From positions 1 through 10,862 of the forward strand of contig NZ_JANMET010000191.1 in assembly GCF_031377265.1 (NCBI RefSeq): DNA of 10,862 nucleotides, read 5' to 3'. Positions 6,402-10,862 of this stretch are shown here, one piece after another. The position numbers and the translations under genes are program-made. How positions within the stretch are numbered: position 1 is the first letter of the stretch; every line of letters begins with the position of its first letter. This stretch comes from JAUYQR01 sp031377265. GTDB lineage: Bacteria > Pseudomonadota > Alphaproteobacteria > Rhodobacterales > Rhodobacteraceae. The notes beneath the pieces are model-generated. The model saw only the letters and a list, made by a program, of their open reading frames with translations. It ran no database searches and was not told the DNA's origin.

Positions 6402-7446
6402 AAGCCGCCGTTTTCTCTGCCAGCATCCCCCGCACCATCGGGATCACCTTCTCCCCATAAAGCCGGATCCCCTCCATCAGCTGCTCATGCGGCTGCGGCC
6501 CGCTCGAATACTTCATGTCAAACCGCGCCAGCCCCAATGCCCGCACCGTCCCGACAATTTTCCGCGCCACCGTCTCCGGGCTGCCCACATAAAGCGACCC
6601 GTTGCGAACCTCGTCCAGATATCGCGCCTTGGTGACCGGCGGCCAGCCCCGCTCCCGCCCGATCCGGCCGAACATCGTCTCGTAATGCGGCCACACCGCC
6701 TCGATTGCCGCCTCATCGGTCGCGGCCACAAACCCCGGCGAATGCACCCCCACCGGCCGCACCTCCCGCTCCAGCTGCTTTGCCGCCCGGTGGTACAGTT
6801 CCACATAGGGCACGAACCGCCGCGGATCGCCCCCGATGATCGCCAGCATCAGCTGCAGATCCTGCCGCACCACCCGCACCACCGATTCCGGGCTGCCGCC
6901 AACCCCGACCCAAACCTGCATCCCCTCCGGTCCCAGCGGCGGATAAACCACCTGATCGGTCAGCCCGGCCCGCGTCTGCCCAGCCCAAGTGACCCGCTCC
7001 TGCCGCACCAGCTTGGCAAACAGGTCCAGCTTTTCCTCGAACAGCACATCGTAATCGGCCATGTCATAGCCAAACAGTGAATAGCTTTCACTGAAACTGC
7101 CACGCCCCAGGATCACCTCGGCCCGCCCGTTCGACACCGCGTTCAAGGTGGAGAACCGCTGGAACACCCGCACCGGATCGTCCGATGACAGCACCGTCAC
7201 CGCCGAGCCAAGCTTGATCCGGCTGGTCCGCCCCGCAATCGCGGCCAGCACCACCTCCGGCGCGGACACCGCGAAATCCGGTCGGTGATGTTCGCCAAGC
7301 CCGATGAAGTCGATGCCGACCTGATCGGCCAGAACTGCCTCTTCGACCACGTCGCGCAGAACCTCGTCCTGCCGCTTTAGCTTGCCGTCCGATCCAAGGC
7401 TGACATCGCCGAACGTGTCGATCCCTAGTGAAATCTGATGATCCAT
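6400..7446 (-). CDS. LLM-class flavin-dependent oxidoreductase
   Basis: This 348-residue soluble enzyme has the luciferase-like TIM-barrel fold that uses reduced flavin (FMN or F420) in oxidations. Typical signatures are ISLGIDTFGDV at the N-terminus, IGLGEHHRPDF (residues 48-58), a SAVTVLSSDDPVRVFQ block, GRAEVILGRGSF (108-118) and VGVGGSPESVVR in the second half. It resembles the Atu2307/SP_0267-type LLM subgroup, by memory of the pattern. The substrate is unknown. An in-frame GTG at 7452 is too close to the ribosome site, whereas the ATG at 7446 follows AGGAGGT at good spacing. It is divergent from the RidA gene over 136 bp. LLM and RidA proteins occur together in some oxidative pathways such as rut, but this is not RutA and a joint role is inference. 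Its 3' end meets the palindrome at 6372-6401. Confidence 0.9.
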   Translation of the reverse strand: MDHQISLGIDTFGDVSLGSDGKLKRQDEVLRDVVEEAVLADQVGIDFIGLGEHHRPDFAVSAPEVVLAAIAGRTSRIKLGSAVTVLSSDDPVRVFQRFSTLNAVSNGRAEVILGRGSFSESYSLFGYDMADYDVLFEEKLDLFAKLVRQERVTWAGQTRAGLTDQVVYPPLGPEGMQVWVGVGGSPESVVRVVRQDLQLMLAIIGGDPRRFVPYVELYHRAAKQLEREVRPVGVHSPGFVAATDEAAIEAVWPHYETMFGRIGRERGWPPVTKARYLDEVRNGSLYVGSPETVARKIVGTVRALGLARFDMKYSSGPQPHEQLMEGIRLYGEKVIPMVRGMLAEKTAA

Positions 7447-7450
7447 GACC

Positions 7451-7457
7451 ACCTCCT
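7451..7457 (-). promoter_or_regulatory. consensus ribosome binding site of the LLM oxidoreductase
   Basis: The minus strand reads AGGAGGT four bases before the ATG at 7446, close to perfect complementarity with the 16S rRNA tail. It overlaps the alternative GTG at 7452 and so excludes that start. Confidence 0.85.
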
Positions 7458-7582
7458 GTCAGCTGCCAACATAAGCTGCGGCCGAACCGGCGCAAAGCCG
7501 TTTTCCTGCACTGCAGTTGCGCGCAGGCGCACTCTCGACAGGAAGGGTTTGGCGGGGGATCATGCGGGAAAAGGAGTGTGCC

Positions 7583-8086
7583 ATGACATCCCCGGAACAC
7601 CTGACATCCCCGGAACACCTGGCCCTGCACATGGGGCTCGACATTCCCGACTTTGACCCTACCGGCTATTACGGCGCCGATTATGGGACGATGAAGCCAT
7701 TCCACCGGGTGGGCAGCTTGTTGTTCTTGTCGGGCCACGTGGCACAGATCGGGACGGAGATCACCCACAAGGGCCGGCTTGGGGCGAGCCTTACAACCGA
7801 TCAGGGCTATGCCGCCGCGCGGCGGACGGGGTTGAACGTGCTGGGGGGTATCCGGCAGGCGGTGGGGTCGCTGGACCGGGTGAAATCGATTGTCCGCACC
7901 CTGAACTTCGTGGTCTGCACGCCGGAGTATGAGGAGGTCCACCACGTGTCTTCCGGGCTGTCGGACCTGTTCGTCGAAGTCTTCGGGCGAGAGCGGGGTT
8001 TGGGGGGCAGGGCCACGATCGGGGTGCAAGCCTTGGCGGGCGGGGTCTGCTTTGAGACATGGGCCACCGTCGAGGTCGCGGAGTAG
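7583..8086 (+). CDS. RidA (YjgF/YER057c/UK114) family protein
   Basis: RidA proteins are small trimeric cytosolic proteins; the archetype hydrolyses reactive enamine/imine intermediates. This one has 167 residues, longer than the usual 125-130 because of an N-terminal extension. Core motifs are LLFLSGHVAQ (47-56), a helix with GLNVLGGIRQAVGSLDRV, the strand KSIVRTLNFVVCTPEY and the C-terminal RATIGVQALAGGVCFETWATVEV. Arg143 and Glu158 keep the 15-residue spacing of Arg105 and Glu120 in Salmonella RidA, so activity is possible although the surrounding residues differ. The ATG at 7583 has AAGGAG six bases upstream; the longer open frame upstream has no such site. Residues 2-13 are a duplicated TSPEHL from an 18-bp tandem repeat. 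A decayed copy of its last 20 codons lies 647 bp downstream, beyond the cytochrome gene. Confidence 0.9.
   Translation: MTSPEHLTSPEHLALHMGLDIPDFDPTGYYGADYGTMKPFHRVGSLLFLSGHVAQIGTEITHKGRLGASLTTDQGYAAARRTGLNVLGGIRQAVGSLDRVKSIVRTLNFVVCTPEYEEVHHVSSGLSDLFVEVFGRERGLGGRATIGVQALAGGVCFETWATVEVAE
7584..7619 (+). repeat. 18-bp perfect tandem duplication inside the RidA N-terminus
   Basis: TGACATCCCCGGAACACC occurs twice head to tail with no mismatch, starting at the second base of the start codon. It encodes TSPEHL twice, in frame. It looks like a recent slippage event, since no third-position changes have accumulated. Confidence 0.95.
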
Positions 8087-8125
8087 GCAGGAAAGCGCAG
8101 TCTCAGCGTTCAATCCATAGGCGAA

Positions 8126-8154
8126 TTGTTGGAAATCGTCATGTGTGTTAGGAT
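8126..8154 (+). promoter_or_regulatory. candidate sigma-70-type promoter for the cytochrome c gene
   Basis: TTGTTG, a 17-bp spacer and TAGGAT lie in the 155-bp gap between ridA and the cytochrome gene, predicting a start near 8161 and an 80-base leader. Spacing is ideal, but each box matches only in part. An imperfect hairpin (GCCGG/CCGGC) lies in the leader just before the ribosome site region. Confidence 0.35.
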
Positions 8155-8241
8155 TGGATACCGCTACGGCAATGCATGTCCACGGCTCCGGGCAGGCAAA
8201 GCCGGTACATCTGCCGGCAAGATCTCATGATGGAGGTTGCA

Positions 8242-8646
8242 ATGAAGGTGCCATTGTCATTTGGACCCTCTCTTGTGTTGCTTCAGTTGATCGCCGCTCC
8301 CCTGTTCGCGCAAACCGGGGATCTTGTTCTCGCTGAGAAGACTTTCCTGTTGCGATGCGGCGGTTGCCACGAGGCGGGGGCAAACAAACCGGTGGCTTCG
8401 ACCGAGAACCCCACGCTCGGCCCTTCGCTCCAAGGTCTGTTCGGTCGTCAGGCCGGCACGCTGGCGGACTTTGGCTTTTCCGATGCCATGCGCGCCGCAG
8501 GGTTCACTTGGGATGACGCCACGCTTATCGCCTTCATGACCTCCCCAAAGAAGGTGGTTCCGAAGACCAAGATGGCCTTTAACGGGTTGAAACGACAGGG
8601 CGAAGCCGAAAGCATCGTCGCCTATCTACACGAAGTCACGGAATAG
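8242..8646 (+). CDS. secreted monohaem class I cytochrome c
   Basis: This 134-residue precursor has a Sec signal peptide of about 23 residues (MKVPLSFGPSLVLLQLIAAP, then LFA, probable cleavage before QTGD), giving a periplasmic protein near 110 residues. The haem site is CGGCH (Cys39, Cys42, His43), with Met111 in PKTKM as the likely sixth ligand. The blocks LGPSLQGLFGRQAGT and FSDAMRAAGFTWDD follow the cytochrome c2 or mitochondrial-type pattern, so it probably shuttles electrons between periplasmic or membrane partners; the partner is unknown. The ATG at 8242 has GGAGG five bases upstream and starts exactly at the signal peptide, so the longer open frame upstream is not used. Codon choice looks less GC-biased than in the neighbours. 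It follows ridA by 155 bp, and the ridA tail is repeated in decayed form 27 bp after its stop codon, suggesting arrival or duplication by local rearrangement. Confidence 0.92.
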   Translation: MKVPLSFGPSLVLLQLIAAPLFAQTGDLVLAEKTFLLRCGGCHEAGANKPVASTENPTLGPSLQGLFGRQAGTLADFGFSDAMRAAGFTWDDATLIAFMTSPKKVVPKTKMAFNGLKRQGEAESIVAYLHEVTE

Positions 8647-8672
8647 GCCGTGGGCCCCCGCCTTGACGCGCA

Positions 8673-8918
8673 TCAAATACTGCCAGGCGGGGCTTGCTTC
8701 GAGATCTGGGCGAGGGTGTAGGTCGCGGAGTAAGCGCGCCGCTGGCGGCTGAGGGCATGGGCGACGTTGTGCAGCAGGACAAGGATCCTCCGCCGCCGGG
8801 CGGCGCGATGCAGGCGGGCGACCTCTTCCGAATGATGTTCGTGCGGGTCCTTGGGCCTGCCATCAGGATGATGTCGGGCCGTGGCCCGCATCAAGTTCAG
8901 ATCAACGGTGTGTAACAT
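8673..8918 (-). CDS. possible small protein, unrecognised
   Basis: This open frame of 81 codons (ATG at 8918; an ATG at 8927 would add three) reads as a very basic, His/Arg-rich polypeptide with HHPDGRPKDPHEHHSEEVAR followed by LHRAARRRRILVLLHNVAHAL. The middle looks like an amphipathic helix and is more protein-like than the opposite strand. AAGGG lies 11 bases before the ATG at 8918, or two before the one at 8927; neither is ideal. It has no signal peptide or known domain that I recognise. It is divergent from the LysR gene, a common position for a LysR target. Against it, the last 20 codons run antisense to the ridA-tail remnant, so the present C-terminus would be recent, and the frame may be accidental. 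Confidence 0.35.
   Translation of the reverse strand: MLHTVDLNLMRATARHHPDGRPKDPHEHHSEEVARLHRAARRRRILVLLHNVAHALSRQRRAYSATYTLAQISKQAPPGSI
8674..8733 (+). pseudogene. remnant of a second ridA 3' end
   Basis: Read in frame, these 20 codons give QILPGGACFEIWARV, a stop, then VAE and a final stop. The last 20 codons of the intact ridA at 8027-8086 give QALAGGVCFETWATVEVAE and stop. By hand count about 43 of 60 bases agree, in register to the terminal stop codon, with one internal TAG replacing GAG. I see no convincing similarity upstream of the CAA codon, so only the tail remains. It shows that a paralogue or duplicated end of ridA once lay here, directly after the cytochrome gene. Confidence 0.7.
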
Positions 8919-9015
8919 AATGCGCATATCCCTTGGTTGGACTTACAGTTTACGCTGCCTGAAAACACGGGATCTGACGAATCAGGAATTTCTAGCGGAC
9001 GAAAGAAAAACTTAC
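8734..9015. other. intergenic stretch before the LysR gene
   Basis: Apart from the ridA remnant and the doubtful small minus-strand ORF, the 8647-9015 stretch has no recognised gene. The last 90 bases are clearly AT-richer and probably hold the LysR promoter. CTGA-cgaa-TCAG at 8974-8985 and CCTGA at 8959-8963 with TCAGG at 8982-8986 are small dyads that could be part of a LysR-type autoregulatory site. I find no strong -35/-10 pair. Confidence 0.4.
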
Positions 9016-9873
9016 ATGTCACCGCGCTGGCGCGACCTGCCCAACCTTTCCTCTCTGCGTGCGTTTGACGCCACGGCGCGGCATGGCGGCTTTACCGGTG
9101 CGGGGCGGGCGCTGAACGTGACGCATGCTGCCGTCACCCAGCAGGTGCGTGCGCTGGAGGCCGAACTGGGCGTGCAACTGGTGCAACGCACCGGGCGCAG
9201 CGTCAGCCTGACCGAAGCGGGTCAGCGGCTGGCCCAGACATTGGCAAATGGTTTCGGGGCGATTTCGAGCGGGATCGAGGAGTTGCGCCGCAGCGAGGAA
9301 CGAAAGCCGCTGCGGGTGGCAACGACGGTCTTTACCGCGCAGGCATTGATCCTGCCGCGCCTGCCGGAATTCTGGGCCAAACATCCGGGCATAGAAGTGG
9401 CGATGACGCCCGGTTTCACCACGGTCGATCTGCTGGCGGACGGCTATGATCTGGCCATTCGCGGCTGGCAGGCCGAAGGGCCGGGGATCGAAACTGTGCA
9501 TCTGGCCCAGACGCGCTGGGTGGTCGCAGGCGCGCCGTCGCTGTTGGGCGAGGGGCCGGTCGATGTGCGCACGCTGCCATGGATCGTGCCGGAAGCGGGG
9601 CTTCTGGACATTCTTCGGCAGGCCGGAATTGACCCTGACCCGTCTAAAAGGGTGACCGTCGGCAGCCCGCATCTGGAGATTTCGGCGGCGGTGCTGGGGT
9701 TGGGGCTGACCCTTGCCACCGAAGCGATCATCCGGGCCGAACTGGCCACCGGTCAGTTGCGCGAAGTTGACGTGCCGGGCCTTCCTGAAACGCATTACTA
9801 CGCGACGATGCCAAGCGGACCGCGCCGCGCCGCCACGCAGCATTTTGTGGACTGGGTCAAGACGCTGTTCTGA
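9016..9873 (+). CDS. LysR-family transcriptional regulator (GcvA-like)
   Basis: This 285-residue DNA-binding regulator acts as a tetramer that responds to a small ligand. The winged helix-turn-helix is at residues 10-68: LSSLRAFDATARHGGFTGAG, then RALNVTHAAVTQQVRALE, and LVQRTGRSVSLTEAG as the wing. A linker helix (69-96) leads to the periplasmic-binding-protein-like effector domain (about 97-283), with LADGYDLAIRGW typical of the GcvA group. The start LPNLSSLRAFDATARHGGF is usual for that group. The ATG at 9016 has only a weak purine-rich ribosome site; the open frame extends 45 codons upstream but that sequence is not conserved-looking. The ligand and targets are unknown. The small divergent ORF is the nearest conventional target, if real. 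Its stop codon lies in the first of three 16-bp repeats shared with the convergent NYN gene. Confidence 0.92.
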   Translation: MSPRWRDLPNLSSLRAFDATARHGGFTGAGRALNVTHAAVTQQVRALEAELGVQLVQRTGRSVSLTEAGQRLAQTLANGFGAISSGIEELRRSEERKPLRVATTVFTAQALILPRLPEFWAKHPGIEVAMTPGFTTVDLLADGYDLAIRGWQAEGPGIETVHLAQTRWVVAGAPSLLGEGPVDVRTLPWIVPEAGLLDILRQAGIDPDPSKRVTVGSPHLEISAAVLGLGLTLATEAIIRAELATGQLREVDVPGLPETHYYATMPSGPRRAATQHFVDWVKTLF

Positions 9874-9915
9874 TCGGGCCACATTCTGATCAGGCCGCGT
9901 TCCGATCAAGCCTTG
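9868..9915. repeat. three imperfect 16-bp tandem repeats across two convergent stop codons
   Basis: The units are TTCTGATCGGGCCACA, TTCTGATCAGGCCGCG and TTCCGATCAAGCCTTG. Units 1 and 2 agree at 13 of 16 positions, units 2 and 3 at 12 of 16. The LysR TGA is in unit 1 and the NYN stop (complement TCA at 9906-9908) in unit 3. Each unit has a GATC core; unit 2 holds the palindrome CTGATCAG. There is no T-run, so it is not a plain terminator. Confidence 0.75.
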
Positions 9916-10661
9916 TCGCGCACCAGAAGCTGGCCGCCGGGGCCGGGCTTTACCTCGAAACGGGACAGTTTCTTGATCAGATCGGAAAGCTTGGCGGACC
10001 CATAGGTGCGGGTGTCGAAATCCGGCGCGCCCTGGGTGATGTACTGGCCGATCTGCCCCATCGAATACCATTCGCCGTCCGGATCAATCGCCCGCATCGC
10101 GGCGATGATCAGGGGGATCGCGTTGGACGCCGGTTCCTTTGGCGTCTTGGTCCGCTCTGCTGCTGCGGGCGCGTCGCCGGCCGCTCTGGCGGGCTTGGCC
10201 TCTGCTGCGTGTTCACCGTCTTCGATGATGTTCTCGATCAGGATGAACCGGTTGCAGACCTTGCGCAGGCTTTCCGGGGTTTTCGCCTCGCCGATGCCCA
10301 CGACCTCCAGCCCGTCTTCGCGGATGCGGCTGGCGAGCCGGGTAAAATCGCTGTCCGACGACACCAGCACGAAGGCATCGAACTTGCCTGCATGCAGGAT
10401 ATCCATCGCATCGATGACAAGGCCGATGTCGCTGGCATTCTTGCCCTTGGTGTTGGCCGATTGCTGATGCATCACAAGGCCAAGGTCACGGGCCTGGTTC
10501 TTCCAGCCCGCCAGTTGCGTGCTTGACCAGTCACCATAGACCCGGCGCAGGGCCGGTTCGCCTATGGTGCTGATTTCCTTTAGGATTGCTTCGGCATGCC
10601 GCGCCAAAACGTTGTCAGCGTCAATCAGGACGGCAAGCAGCTTGGCGCGTGGATCGGCCAT
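9906..10661 (-). CDS. NYN domain protein with C-terminal OST-HTH/LOTUS domain
   Basis: The 251-residue cytosolic protein joins two RNA-linked domains. The N-terminal NYN domain (LabA/DUF88 type, PIN-like nuclease fold, residues about 8-148) begins LLAVLIDADNV with Asp14, Asp16 and Asn17, and has KGKNASDIGLVIDAMD (Asp78, Asp84) and LVSSDSDFTRLA (Asp103, Asp105). These are the acidic positions expected of a metal-dependent nuclease. An Ala/Lys/Glu-rich linker (150-178) leads to the OST-HTH/LOTUS domain (about 181-248), which in other proteins binds RNA. The ATG at 10661 has AAGGAG six bases upstream; the longer open frame to 10778 lacks such support. The natural substrate in bacteria is not well established. 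It stands alone, convergent with the LysR gene and divergent from a partial gene at the window edge. Confidence 0.92.
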   Translation of the reverse strand: MADPRAKLLAVLIDADNVLARHAEAILKEISTIGEPALRRVYGDWSSTQLAGWKNQARDLGLVMHQQSANTKGKNASDIGLVIDAMDILHAGKFDAFVLVSSDSDFTRLASRIREDGLEVVGIGEAKTPESLRKVCNRFILIENIIEDGEHAAEAKPARAAGDAPAAAERTKTPKEPASNAIPLIIAAMRAIDPDGEWYSMGQIGQYITQGAPDFDTRTYGSAKLSDLIKKLSRFEVKPGPGGQLLVRDKA

Positions 10662-10837
10662 TGTAGTCTCCTTTTTTGGCCGAGTCTGCCCGATCAACGA
10701 AGAGAAGGAAAGCGGATGGCGCTTGCGCGGTCGCACAATCCCACAGGGTGTCGATTTGATCCATGACAACGCAGTCAAGGGCGTTCAGTTGCATGCTTGC
10801 GCGGGGCCATCAGCCCTTCAACGCAGGAGTGCAGAAC
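10662..10837. other. divergent intergenic region upstream of the NYN gene and the edge gene
   Basis: These 176 bases should hold the promoters of both divergent genes. The NYN ribosome site (10668-10673, minus) and that of the edge gene (AGGAG at 10825-10829) are visible. I find no clear -35/-10 pair and no strong operator. Confidence 0.4.
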
Positions 10838-10862
10838 ATGACGTTAACCAGACGCGATACGC
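10838..10862 (+). CDS. start of a gene cut by the window edge, possible Tat-signal protein
   Basis: An ATG at 10838 with AGGAG eight bases upstream opens MTLTRRDT before the sequence ends. The TRRDT context fits the beginning of a twin-arginine signal peptide, which would predict a folded, often cofactor-bearing, periplasmic product. Only eight codons are visible, so the family cannot be named and the Tat reading is a guess from two arginines. Confidence 0.5.

Noticed and set aside
7088..8113. Open minus-strand frame of 341 codons
   Set aside because: It runs antisense to ridA and overlaps the flavin oxidoreductase in another frame; no motifs, and both real genes have strong ribosome sites.
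8734..8915. Plus-strand frame continuing after the ridA remnant
   Set aside because: Its translation is low-complexity and lacks motifs; the minus strand reads more protein-like.
9019..10071. Open minus-strand frame of 350 codons
   Set aside because: Antisense to the LysR gene and out of frame with the NYN gene; composition is typical of a shadow frame.
1..10862. CRISPR array, insertion sequence, phage, toxin-antitoxin or defence genes
   Set aside because: I saw no spaced direct repeats of CRISPR size, no transposase motifs with terminal repeats, and no phage or toxin-antitoxin signatures. The NYN protein alone is not evidence of a defence system.

Overview
The window is GC-rich and tightly packed, with strong G/C preference at third codon positions. 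Its gene content resembles an alphaproteobacterial chromosome of the Rhodobacterales (Rhodobacter/Paracoccus type): a characteristic PncB N-terminus, TrhO with a C-terminal Cys-pair tail, a membrane hybrid kinase, a GcvA-like LysR regulator and a NYN-LOTUS protein. This placement rests on recognising protein families, not on a search. I see no insertion sequence, prophage, CRISPR array, tRNA or rRNA.

Layout. Positions 1-3799 (minus strand) hold an apparent three-gene unit, transcribed pncA, then a membrane-bound hybrid histidine kinase, then pncB, which runs off the left edge. PncA (nicotinamide to nicotinate) and PncB (nicotinate to nicotinate mononucleotide) are consecutive steps of NAD salvage, and the kinase gene lies between them, overlapping pncB by 67 bp. 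A 75-bp divergent spacer with an inverted repeat separates pncA from a plus-strand cluster at 3875-6246: an extended-SDR NAD(P) protein, trhO (tRNA U34 hydroxylase) and a DUF1801 protein. This cluster converges on a minus-strand luciferase-like flavin oxidoreductase (6400-7446), with an AT-richer gap and a 30-bp near-perfect palindrome at the junction.

Positions 7583-8646 (plus) carry a RidA-family protein with an in-frame 18-bp tandem duplication at its N-terminus, then a small secreted class I cytochrome c with its own candidate promoter. After the cytochrome gene there is a decayed copy of the last 20 codons of ridA, so the cytochrome gene is bracketed by two ridA 3' ends. The 8647-9015 stretch otherwise holds a doubtful small minus-strand ORF. 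A LysR regulator (9016-9873, plus) converges on a NYN-LOTUS putative RNA-binding or nuclease protein (9906-10661, minus). Three imperfect 16-bp tandem repeats span both stop codons. The right edge has the first codons of a plus-strand gene with a possible twin-arginine signal.

Most genes are ordinary housekeeping or accessory metabolism. The best candidate for something not well described is the sensor kinase inside the NAD-salvage unit. The ridA-tail remnant is the clearest sign of local rearrangement.
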